From assembly GCA_030704615.1 (NCBI GenBank), contig CM060732.1, forward strand, positions 6,572,001 through 6,636,000: a DNA stretch of 64,000 nt, in the 5' to 3' direction. The notes beneath the pieces are model-generated. The model searched no databases. It had not been told where the DNA came from and was given only the letters and a program-made list of their open reading frames with translations. The translations under genes and the position numbers were made by a program. The DNA comes from Takakia lepidozioides (Eukaryota > Streptophyta > Takakiopsida > Takakiales > Takakiaceae). This document shows, piece by piece, positions 23,421 to 33,238 of this stretch; within the stretch, counting starts at the first letter, position 1, and every line of letters starts with the position of its first letter.

Positions 23421-23859
23421 GTGGCTACTTCTGCACTCCCATTGGATAGTGCATCTTCCCTACCAACCGGGACGGTTGAGGCAGTGAGTGGGGGCGAACA
23501 CAGGATCATGGGGTGCAAACACCCATGGCAGATGTGGGATGAGATGCGAAAAAAAAAAAGTCATTGGATCTCTCAAGGAGCAATATGAGGAGTGGGGAGA
23601 GCCATACACGGAGGATCAGTTGGAGGCCAAGGTGGCCAAGGCTCTTGAAGAGGTCGAGGATGTTTCTTTTGTGGAGGATGTTCTCAAGGTGGTTATGGCG
23701 GAGCAAGTGGAGGCTACGCCACAGTCAGGGTGGGCGGATAAGGCCCAAGAAGTTGCTATCTAGTAGCCAAAGGATGTGTCTCCTACCTCCAAGCCTGGTG
23801 TACCCAAGGTTGCAGTCACTGAGGCAATTGGGATGTCGGACCTACAGTCACTGAAGGAG

Positions 23860-25262
23860 AGAGACGGAGGATCCAGCAATTTCTAAGGGCTTATAGAAAT
23901 TGCTTTGCTTTTGGTTTGAAAGATTTGGGGAGTTTGAAGGGCCAGGAGATTCGTATTGATTTGGCAAGTGACATGCCAATTTTTTGAAGGCCCTACAGAT
24001 ATAGTGACATGGAGAGGTCTTTGATCCAGTCGCGGACTATGGAGTTGTTCGAAGCTGGATTGGTGGAGTTGTCAGGCGGGGAATATGCCTCGGCAACGGT
24101 GATGCCAGCTAAGAAGGATATCTATGGCAATTGGACAGAAAGGAGGATGTGTGGGGACTACCGTCTTGTGAACCGTCAGACTAAGTCCGATAGATATGCC
24201 ATGCCAACTCCAGAGGAGATCTTTGATGCCACTGGGCATGCAAAGGTGTTTAGCACATTGGACTTGCGAACCGGTTACCACCAGTTGCCAATCAAAGAGG
24301 CTGACAAGCAAAAGACGGCATTCTGGGGATTGACCAACATGGGAAGGATTGCTTGTACCAATGGCGGTTTCTACCGTTTGGGTTAAAAAATGCTCATGCA
24401 GAGTTTCAGAGGGTCATGGATAGGATTCTTGTGGGGCTAGACTTCGCCTAGTGCTACATTGATGATATCATCATCTTTAGTGCCGGTTGAGGAGCATGAG
24501 AGACACCTTCAGGTGGTGTTTGAGCGCTTGAGAGCGCATGGGTTGAAATTGCACCCTGGGAAGTGCAAGTTCTTCCACAGCCAGATTGAGTATCTAGGCC
24601 ACATGATATACCCTGGAGGATTGGGTGTTCAACAGACAAAGGTGGAGGCCGTTGCACACATTCCACGCCCCATAGATGTAAGCAGAGCTCGTGCTTTCAT
24701 GGGGTTGGCAAACTACTATCGACAGTTTGTCAAGGGATTTAGTAGCATTGCAAAGGCTCTTACCAAGTTGACCAAGGTGGGTCAGGAGTGGCAGTGGGAG
24801 CAGGAGCAGGAGCAGGAGGAAGCCTTTGAGGAACTCAAGGCTCGATTGACTTCTGCGCCTATTCTGAGGCGGCCTATTCGGGGGCGGCCTTTCTAGCTAC
24901 ATACGGATTGGAGTATGTTGGGGATTGGAGCAGTGCTCATATAGGTGGATGATGAGGGAAAAGAGTTCATAGTGGCATATGCCAACCACTCAAACAATGA
25001 TGCTGAGGCAAAGTATAGCTTATATGAAGGAGAGTGTCTAGCTGCAGTATGGGTAGTAGCACATTTTAGATGCTACCTCTATGGCAATCTCTTCACCCTT
25101 GTCACGGATCACTAACCATTGAAGTGGTTGATGGAGTCAGACAAGCTTACAGGGAAGCTTGCACGGTGGGCACTTATGTTTCAAGAGTATGACTTCCAGG
25201 TGGTGCATCGAGCCGGTGTAATCAATTGGGATGCAGATGGGTTGAGTCATAATCCATGCACA
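23860..25262 (+). pseudogene. Element 3 reverse transcriptase and RNase H, decayed
   Basis: RT motifs: YASATVMPAKKDIYGNWTER, CGDYRLVNRQTKSDRYAMP, FSTLDLRTGYHQLPI and the catalytic box YIDDIII at 24455, preceded by a TAG at 24449. The thumb has RARAFMGLANYYRQFVKGF. RNase H parts are HTDWSMLGIGAVLI, YEGECLAAVWVVAHFRCYLYG, TDH and VVHRAGVINWDADGLSHN. Frame breaks near 24360-24455 split the palm. Stops near 23987, 24449, 24895, 24943 and 25113 each fit a C-to-T or G-to-A change. Confidence 0.88.
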
Positions 25263-26530
25263 AACGAACATGATGATACTGGAGCTCGGTGGCATGGTGA
25301 GACGGATGAGGAGATGGTGCCAGGATGGCATGCATCTGCATTTTTGTGCATTCTAGCAATGGGAGCTCAAGCTGGTCCATCCATTGAGATTCGTCATGGA
25401 GATAGTGTTCATGACAATCCAGAGATCAATGAGGAGCTTGGTGGTGCTAAGGATATGCATGAAGATGCAGCAGTGTTGGCCTACCTTCGTACCGGAGAGA
25501 CAGCAGCCAGTGTGACTGCTAAGGAGAGAGATCGGATCCTACAATGGGCCAAGAGGTTCAACTGGGAGAGGACTCATCTGCTCCGAGTATGGGAGGATGG
25601 ACGAGTGAGAATTGTGCCTCATCCAACACAACGAGCGCGATTGGTACACCATGCCCATGAGGAGTTGGGACATTTTGGGGTGCGGCGCACTCATAGTTTG
25701 CTGCAAGGGCAGTATTGGTGGTGGGGCATGCACACAGATGTGCAACAGTTAGTGGCAAGGTGCATGATGTGTGATAGGGTGCGTGCTTCCTTTAATGCAC
25801 CTACTCCACAATTGCATCCTTTACCCATCATGGGATTGGGATATCAATGGAGTCTTGACTTCGCGGAACCATTGCCACTGACGATGCGCCACAACAAGTA
25901 TGTGCTGGTGATGGTGGAACACTTCTCCAAATGGATTGAGCTGGTCACATTGCCTGACAAGGCGAGTGAGGGGGCTACGTATGCATTCTTAGATCGAGTG
26001 CTTAGCTAATTTGGTGCTCCAGCCAAGGTACTCACGGACCAGGGGAGAGAGTTTTTGGGGAAGTTTCAGGCTTTGTGTGAGCAAGCCTTGATAGACCACC
26101 GCACTACTTCTTGGGATCATCCCGAGGCTTATGGCTTGGCGGAGAGAGTTGTTCAGACAGTCAAGAGGGGTTTGCGCAAGCACGGTTTGCAGAAGGGACA
26201 CCTGGGAGATTGGGACCTTCAGCTACCTTGGTTGGCTATGGGCTAGAGGTTTAGTAAACAAGCGTCACTTGCGTCTTTCTCACCTTACTTTCTTCTCTTC
26301 GGCCGAGAGCCAGATTTGCCTACATCTATTCGCAGGGAGGCTGCAGCAGTCCTTGACCTTGATGATCCGGATGTATGGACACAAGCGTGTGACTGGCGGG
26401 CAAAGTGGTTCAAGAGAGTCATGCCTATGGCTTTTGAGAACCTTGTTATTGCCCAATACCGATACACATTGAGGTATGCCACCATACGTGGAGGTGGATA
26501 TCGACCGGGTGTTCGGAGATTCAACCCTGG
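25263..26530 (+). pseudogene. Element 3 integrase, decayed
   Basis: The zinc domain reads HAHEELGHFGVRRTHSLL, then CMMCDR. The core has WSLDFAEPLPL (first Asp), KVLTDQGREFLGKF (second Asp) and GLAERVVQTVKRGLRK (Glu). Stops fall at about 26007 and 26244, and a frameshift near 26250. The C-terminal part (FSPYFLLFGREP in a shifted frame, then YRYTLRYATIRGGGY) leads without a chromodomain to the PHD region. It would join element cDNA to host DNA. Confidence 0.88.
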
Positions 26531-26905
26531 GGACTAGTGTATCTACAGCAGACGGCACCTACGACCTTGGATGTCACAACAGGGCATGTGATTCTACGGG
26601 TACGGGAGGTGTTGCCTTCAGGAGTGTTGATTCTGGAGGGTCGAGATGGCATGGTATGGAAGGACCATGTGCGCAATTGTGCACCATGTCACCTTCCACA
26701 TGTGGATGGGATGATAGATCGCAACCTTGCAGTGGTACCTGTAGGGTTGCATTGCATGCTATGTGGGCATGATGGTGGTGCAGCCACCATGCTGGTGTGT
26801 GATAAATGCTCAAGGGGGTGGCACATGGGATGCTTGACACCGCCACTTGAGGAGGTTCTAGCGGAGAATGGTTGTGTCCACGATGCCTTGGACAGAGATA
26901 GTGGA
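26531..26905 (+). pseudogene. PHD-type zinc finger at the 3' end of element 3 pol
   Basis: The frame starting near 26537 shows a C4HC3 PHD finger: CMLC at 26753, CDKC at 26798, WHMGC at 26819, then LTPPLEEV. The last Cys pair is in the next frame (GEWLCPRC, Cys codons at 26875 and 26884), so a one-base change near 26860 breaks it. All eight ligands are thus present. PHD fingers read histone H3 tails. It sits where chromoviruses carry a chromodomain, so a targeting role is a fair inference. The preceding 70 residues (HVILRVREVLPSGVLILEG) resemble an integrase C-terminal barrel. Confidence 0.85.
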
Positions 26906-27153
26906 CATGACAATGGTGAGGTTGACAATGACCCAAGGTCTAGGTAGTGGGATTTCAACGCCATGGATACCCGAGTGAAAGCCATGGATTGCAGGAAGGC
27001 GACTAACGATGGGGCTATTTTTGCACCCGACCTCTTGATCCATAGACTTTAGAAAATTGGGACGTGTGCGATTGAAGACCAAGCGATGATCTTATTGAGA
27101 TGGATTGTCAACTATCCGGTGTTAGAGGGACCTAATCACCAGCTAGGGGGGCG

Positions 27154-27241
27154 ATTGTGGCATAGCTTTCTAGGATTGTATGCTTAGGATGTGTGATGGA
27201 CAACGATGTATGTTGTGGCACGATGCTTAGGTGCATGACAG
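27154..27241 (+). repeat. 88-bp direct repeat, first copy
   Basis: It starts ATTGTGGCATAGCTTTC and ends GCATGACAG. A near-identical copy is at 27610-27697, so the two flank the 3' 363-bp repeat. A purine run (AGGGGGG, about 27144-27151) just upstream could be the true polypurine tract. In that case this segment would be the start of the LTR. Confidence 0.8.
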
Positions 27242-27242
27242 C

Positions 27243-27605
27243 TGTCATGGTTTTTGTCATGGTTAACTAGAATTACCTACTTCTAGTTAACTAGGACATT
27301 TTAGATATTTATATTTATATTTTGTGTCTTGGGACTTCATTTGGTCTCACATGCCAAGTGAGGTGTCAAGCCTCACTTGGGATATGGGGATGGGTTTTCC
27401 CCTTTGAGGGTTGAGGAGGGCTCATCTTCTTGTAGTTGAGCCTCCATGAGCCTCTCCCACCTCCATAGCTCTAGGTATTGAGAGGGAGTGTGGTGAGGGC
27501 TTTGTAGGGTGGATTCCTTTAGCAAAGGTGCCCTTGGCTTGACTTAATTTATGTGATTTGAGTGGATTCATGAGTGGAGTGTTTCCATTGTGTATTCACT
27601 TCCAT
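27243..27605 (+). repeat. 3' copy of the 363-bp terminal repeat of element 3
   Basis: Aligns with 16591-16953 without gaps, with substitutions such as GTGTGTTGG/GTGTCTTGG and TTCGGACATGG/TTGGGATATGG. It stops at the same point as the match to the 5' copy and is followed by TATC and the second 88-bp repeat. Confidence 0.85.
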
Positions 27606-27609
27606 TATC

Positions 27610-27697
27610 ATTGTGGCATAGCTTTCTAGGATTGTATGCTTAGAATGTGTGATGGAAAGCGATGTATGTGTGGGCACGATGCTTAGATGCACGACAG
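27610..27697 (+). repeat. 88-bp direct repeat, second copy
   Basis: Same as 27154-27241 with a few substitutions, ending GCACGACAG, then GTTGATAACTCC. After it, 27700-28090 shows no gene. Confidence 0.8.
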
Positions 27698-28089
27698 GTT
27701 GATAACTCCAACCAAGCCAAGTTTGTAGATTCCAATGAAGTGGGGGTGCTTAAGGAGTGCATGTTAGCATGCTCCAAAACACCGAAAGTGGTTGTTCGGC
27801 ATCCCCTCCTTAAGCTCCCTACGAGATGAATTGAAGGTCAGATGGTGGGGTCTGCTGCAACATATGCCCAACATCAGATATCCTAGGTTAATCGACTATA
27901 TATCTTGGAAATAGGGTCGCCCTGTCAAACAGGGTCTGCATACCTTCATTTTCATCACACAATTTCCTGGCAACATAAATGGCTTTGGACACTACTGCCT
28001 CTAAAACAGATTTACCCAGCAGGGTGAAGACTTGCTTATTAATATTCACATCCTTCATAATCTCTTCTACTTTCTTCTACCATAGATGA

Positions 28090-30085
28090 CCTGAAGGCTT
28101 TACCCACTCTCGGCACTAGACTGAAAATTAAACTCAAGGTGAGAAGCCTACCTTTGAACATCAAATAGAAGGAAAGAGGAGCGAGAGAGTGCAATTGTAT
28201 GTTGTGTGGGCAACCTGCAGACATTATTCATTTTCTGATTCCCTGTCCGGGGCGTTCTCTCACTAGAGAGACGCTCTCCTCAATCTGTCAAGGGGGTGTA
28301 GTGTCCAAAGCCTTGTCTGTTGCTAGGAAATTTTCTAATGAAAATGAAGCTAGGCAGACCACTTCCCTGAACTTGTTTCAGTCTGTGGCATGGGGGAGGA
28401 CATCATGGATGACCTCAAGGGTTTACCCACTCTCGGCACTAGACTGGACTGAAAATTGAACTCAGAGCGGGGACACCATTTTTGAACAACAAATAGAATG
28501 AAAGAGGAAAGGGGTCGTGCAATCACCCGTTCTGTGGGCAACCTGAAGACAATATTCATTTTCTAACTCACTGTCTCCTCAAATCTGTCAAGGGGGTGTA
28601 GTGTCCAAAGCCTTGTGTGATGCTAGGAAATTGCATGATGAAAATGAAGCTAGGCAGACCACTTCCCTGAACTTGTTTCCAGTCTGTGACATGGGGGAGG
28701 ACATCATGGATAATCTGAAGGGAAAACCCACTCTCGACACTAGACTAAAAATTAAACTTAGGGCGGGGACACCATTTTTGAACAACAAATAGAATGAAAG
28801 AGGAAAGGGGTCGTGCAATCGCCCGTTTTGTGGGCAACCTGAAGACAACATTCATTTTCTGACTCATTGTTTGGGGTTTTCTCACCAGAGAGACGCTCTC
28901 CTCAAAATTTGTCAAGGGGCTGTAGTGTCCAAAGCCTCGTGTGATGCTAGGAAATTGTATGATGAAAATGAAGCTAGGCATACCACTTCCCTGAACTTGT
29001 TTCCAGTCTATGACATGGGGGAGGGCATCATGGATGACCTGAAGGGAAAACCCACTCTCGGCACGAGACTGAAAATTAAACTCACAGTAAGCCTGCATTT
29101 GAACAACAAATAGAATGAAAGAGGAAAGGGAGAGTGCAATCGCCCGTTCTGTGGGCAACCTGCAGACAATATTCATTTTCTGATTCACTATCTGGGGTTC
29201 TCTCACCGGAGAGATGCTCTCCTCAAGTCTATCAAGGGTTCTTCGAGTGTCCAAAGCCTTGTCTGTTGCCAAGAAATTGTATGATGAAAATGAAGTTAGG
29301 CAGACCACTTCCCTGAACTTGTTTCCAGTCTGTGACATGAGGGAGGGCATCCTGGATGACCTGAAGGATTTATCCACTTTCGGCACTAGAATGAAAATTA
29401 AACTCAGGGCGGGAAGCCTACCTTTGAACAACAAATAGAAGGAAAGAGGAGCGGGAGAGTGCAATTGTATGTTGTGTGGGCAACCTGCAAACAATATTCA
29501 TTTTCTGATTCACTGTCCAGGGTGTTCTCTTACCAGAGAGATGCTCTCCTCAAATCTGTCAAGGGGGTGTAGTGTCCAAGCCTTGATTGTTGCCAGGAAA
29601 TTCTCTGATGACAATGAAGCTAGGCAGACCACTTCCCTGAACTTGTTTCCAGTATGTGACATGAGGGAGGGCATCTTGGATGACCTGAAGGGCTTATCCA
29701 CTCTCGGCACTAGACTGAAAATTCAACTCAGGGTGGGAAGCCTACCTTTGAACAACAAATAGAAGGAAAGAGGAGCGGGAGAGTGCAATTGTATGTTGTA
29801 TGGGCAACCTGCTGACAATATTCATTTTCTGATTCACTGTCCGGGGTATTCTCTCACCAGAGAAACGCTCTCCTCAAATCTGTCAAGGGGTGTAGTGTCC
29901 AAAGCCTTGTCTGTTGCTAGGACACTTTTTGATGAAAATGAAGTCAGGCAGACCACTTCCCTGATTTTGTTTCGAGTCTGTGACATGAGGGAGGACATCT
30001 TGGATGACCTGAAGGGTTTACCCATTCTCAGCAGTAGACTAAAAATTAAACTCAGGGTAGGAAGCCTCCCTTTGAACAACAAATA
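28090..30085 (+). repeat. Tandem array of a ~324-bp unit encoding a Cys/His module
   Basis: The word TTTGAACAACAAATA recurs near 28153, 28481, 28777, 29098, 29423, 29747 and 30071, giving periods of about 296-328 bases. Most units are near 324, a multiple of three. Each unit can code CNCMLCGQPADNIHFLIHCPG (in parts: C-x2-C-G, then H-x4-C) followed by about 75 residues including DENEARQTTSLNLFPVCDM. A TAG ends the frame at the same place in every unit. The Cys/His module resembles the zinc-binding tail (zf-RVT) of non-LTR reverse transcriptases. Confidence 0.85.
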
Positions 30086-30172
30086 TCATCAATGACAAAC
30101 CTTCGTGTCTTCATGTATTCAATGTAGGAGTTCATGTCCTGCAAGGATGTATCCTTCCCCTTGTAGGGATGT

Positions 30173-30816
30173 CTAATGCATATGTTCAAATCCAGGATCA
30201 TCTGTCCCACTTTCTTTATCTACCGCTAGTTTAGCCCTTGAAGCTTTTGGATTGCCGACTTTGTCAATGGAAACTGCTCGGACTTGCATAATTCCCCAAA
30301 GCATCAAGGAGTTCCTCGTTCTCCCACTTCTCAAACACCTCATCTCACAACTTCCGAACGTCCTCATCAGAATGTACCAACACCAAATCTTCATTCACGG
30401 AGTTCTTTTCCAATATAACCAATGCCGCTTGCGTAAACTCCTGGAGTCAAGAACATAATCATTTTCAGAACCAACCCTGCAACAATGATGATTTTCCAAG
30501 TCCCCTGTCTAGAAATTATGTACATGAATAATGAACAGGGTTATGAGGAGAATGTTTACCTTCCACAAAATAGTCTCATTCTTTTTGGCACATGATCGTT
30601 GCATTTGGGCAGCTTCCCCATTGAGGAATAAAACATTCTCAGGCGGCCCAATTTCTCGTTGAAAGTCGTGTCAAACTTCTGTGTTTTGTTCGGATTAATC
30701 AAAAGCTTGGAGAGCTTTACAAGTCGCAAGTGCTTCGACGACCATACAATTTTGGCCGGCCATTCCACGTAGTAGGTTGCGAGCTCCTTGTCTATATCCA
30801 AATCTTGAACAAGTTC
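30173..30816 (-). pseudogene. Exons of an unidentified decayed gene
   Basis: On the minus strand, 30560-30816 is an open stretch bordered by TAG|GAACTTG (acceptor) and GGAAG|GTAAAC (donor). It codes DIDKELATYYVEWPAKIVWS and RLVKLSKLLINPNKTQ. A second stretch from 30440, after CTCCAG, codes EFTQAALVILEKNSVNEDL and continues past a TGA to about 30260. I do not recognise the family. A possible 5' exon lies at 30956-31171. The splice-like borders are seen directly; membership in one gene is inferred. Confidence 0.4.
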
Positions 30817-31217
30817 CTACACACACAATTCCATCTTGTAAGAATCTGATTCACACACGTCGACATTGATGTCGACGCCCCATGGAAATTACAATTTGTG
30901 ACTCTATTAAATCCTACTTCAATCTAGTAGGAGTCCAGAGCACACAATGTCAACATTAATGTCGAGGTGCCCTACATATTTCAATATAAACATCATTGAA
31001 TCTTAGTGGCAGCAAGTAGGAGTCCCAGATAAGTTGAAATATAATATGCATGGAGTCTGGATACATAGATTTGGGTAGCGAGTACCTTATCAGCAATGAT
31101 CGTGTGTTGTCCTCCGATGATGAAGAATGTCGTCTCCTCAATCTCCACTGAACTCCGAGGTTTCTAAGCACACACCTCGTTCTCCTTCTCTCCCGATTAT
31201 CAGCGTCACGTCAGTTA

Positions 31218-31251
31218 GTCAGCGTCAGGTCACGTCAGACCTGACGCTGAC
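31218..31251. repeat. Perfect 14-bp inverted repeat with 6-base loop
   Basis: GTCAGCGTCAGGTC, the loop ACGTCA, and the exact reverse complement GACCTGACGCTGAC. Further CGTCA words flank it (31204-31270). It lies just before the palindromic array. Confidence 0.9.
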
Positions 31252-31379
31252 AGGATCTCCGTCACGTCAGATTCCGGGAATATTATGGTAAGAAAAAGTA
31301 CTAGGTAAAATATTGCCACTTAAGCAGCAACGTCGTCCACACGGTGGCGGTGGCAAACACATTTTGAATAAAATGAAAA

Positions 31380-32150
31380 CGACCGCCAATTCTGGCGGTC
31401 GCTTTATATTTTGAAATTAAAAAAATAAGAGCGACTGCCATATTGGCGGTCGCTTTAATTTTTTTTAAATAAAAAACAAGATTGACGGTCCCATTGGCGG
31501 TCGCCTAATTTAAAAAAGAAAACAAGCAACCGCCGTATTGGCGGTCGCTTAATTTTACAAGCGACCGCTATATGGCAGTCGCTTAATTTTAAAAATATAT
31601 AAAAAAACAAGCGATCGCCATATGGCGGTCGCTTAATTGTAAAAATACATAAATTACAAGTGACCGCCATATTGCGGTCACTTTATTTTAAAATTTTAAA
31701 AAATATAAGCGACATATGAAAATAAAAGCGACCGCCACACTGGCGGTTGTTTAGTTTAAAATAAAATACTAATGGCGACCGCCAAACTGGCGGTCGCATA
31801 AATCTAAAAATATATAAAATAAAAGCAACCGCCACACTGGCGGTCGCTTAATCTTTAAAATATAAAGATTAAAAGCCATTTTTAAAAATAAAATTTAAAA
31901 AAAAAACGACCACCATATTGGCGGTCGCTTTATTTCAAATATATAAACAAATTAAGCGACCGCAATATCGGCGGTTGCATTATATTTTGAAATAAAAAAT
32001 AATAGCGATCATCATACGGGCGGTCGCTTAAATTTAAAAATATACAAAATAGAAGCGATCGCAATATTTCACAAAATCAAAGGAAATAAAAACGACCGCA
32101 ACAGTGTCGGTCGCTTGTGTTATAATAGCAACCATAGTATTAACGGTCGC
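31380..32150. repeat. Array of about 15 short palindromes in AT-rich DNA
   Basis: A motif near GCGACCGCCATATTGGCGGT plus CGCTT, a palindrome with about 11-base arms, recurs near 31382, 31429, 31481, 31526, 31560, 31611, 31659, 31728, 31774, 31825, 31907, 31956, 32005, 32093 and 32126. The spacers are AT-rich (AATTTTAAAAATATATAAA) and alike, so the whole is a degenerate ~50-bp tandem repeat with a hairpin in each unit. There is no coding content. Confidence 0.9.
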
Positions 32151-32639
32151 TTAATTTTAAAATTATAACAAATATGGTTGTACCGCCTTTTTTGGGTGGG
32201 CGCTATTGGTCGGTCATTTTGTCATTTCACTTTCATCCTTCCTGGAGCATATATAAGGGAGCAGGGTCACCAAGCTCCTCACTTCTTTTGGCGCAAACAC
32301 TTGAGGTTTATTTGGATGTTCTCTTCCATTGAACGAGAGTGTAGCCCAAGAGGAGGGTGCGCACATTTTGCCGTTGTGGTTTCCACCAAAGCCACTTCAG
32401 CAGAGTGTGTATAAGCTCAACACTACAACGTACATCGATCCACTTGGGTTGGTGACAGGTGTAGAAATGTTAGGCTATCGCATTGCACTCTACATTCATA
32501 GGTTCATATATAGGTGATCACTGTTTTTTGTTGCTTACATCACTAGGGCCCATGGGAGTGGATATTGGGTGAAGATGAGGGAGGAATGGAGCCCTTGATA
32601 TACGAGAATCCCGAACACTGTCAGTGCCACTGGCAGTGT

Positions 32640-33068
32640 TGAGTGCAACCTATGTGGACTGAAGCTTTCTTATCGTAAGGATCAGCTGGTCGCTCACCTT
32701 GGCTATAGAGGTGTGAAGAGCGTCGGGGTGGGTTTATGCCATAGAGCATCTATGCGGGTAAAAACCCACTTCGCCCAGTGTGGAGGCAATATTTCAATGT
32801 CTCTGGATCGCGACATGACCTCTGAGCAGAACACTTCATCTTCCCGTTATGATGCCCCGATTAGTACCCAAGGGGACTCTTGTGAGGCTTCGGATATCTT
32901 TGGACAAGTGGGTTGTGTCGGAGTCCAAATCCACGTACGTGCCTCCTTTTTATTACAATCTCCGGATAGGACATGTAGTCACGTGGAGAAGGAGGCCATT
33001 GGCTGGGTGGGGGGTAATTTTTGCCGCGATTTCTGTGAAGTCGTTGATCATTTCATTCCACAAATTTA
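32640..33068 (+). pseudogene. Fragment with a BED-like zinc finger
   Basis: The frame running through 32713-33069 and upstream to about 32620 codes ECNLCGLKLSYRKDQLVAHL, then KTHFAQCGG, a C-x2-C ... H pattern like BED fingers of plant transposase-derived proteins. No transposase core follows. It precedes the RING gene copy 1 and may be its first part or a separate remnant. Confidence 0.4.
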
Positions 33069-33108
33069 GCTTTTAAGAACTATTCTGGCACTTATTCAAA
33101 CTCGTTTC

Positions 33109-33126
33109 GGGTTAAGGGTTTAGGGT
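33109..33126. repeat. Short telomere-like motif
   Basis: GGGTTAAGGGTTTAGGGT matches plant TTTAGGG-type repeats over about 2.5 units. See also 43337-43368 and 43507-43524. Confidence 0.6.
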
Positions 33127-33238
33127 CAATAGTATTGTCTCTTTCCAGATCGCCATATATTTACCTGTCATTTAGTTCTTAGCCATTTCCACGTTTCCTT
33201 GAGTACTGCCTTAACCGCCCGTTACTTCTTAGTAAACC

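Larger units (their letters stand above)
16591..27605 (+). mobile_element. Element 3: Ty3/gypsy retrotransposon carrying a DNA methyltransferase and a PHD finger
   Basis: A 363-bp direct repeat at 16591-16953 and 27243-27605 (about five differences) brackets an 11-kb plus-strand element. After a ~2.6-kb non-coding LTR or leader come gag (19570), protease (21765), a cytosine-5 methyltransferase domain (22485-23420), RT/RNase H (23880-25260), integrase (25270-26530) and a PHD finger (26753-26886). The many stops are mostly of C-to-T type, so this copy is dead. Element 4 (from about 56200) is a second family member. The methyltransferase acquisition resembles cases reported in dinoflagellate and charophyte gypsy elements. 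Confidence 0.85.

Noticed and set aside
31380-32150. CRISPR-like array
   Set aside because: The units are palindromic but the spacers are similar AT-rich DNA, not unique. There are no cas genes, and the setting is eukaryotic.
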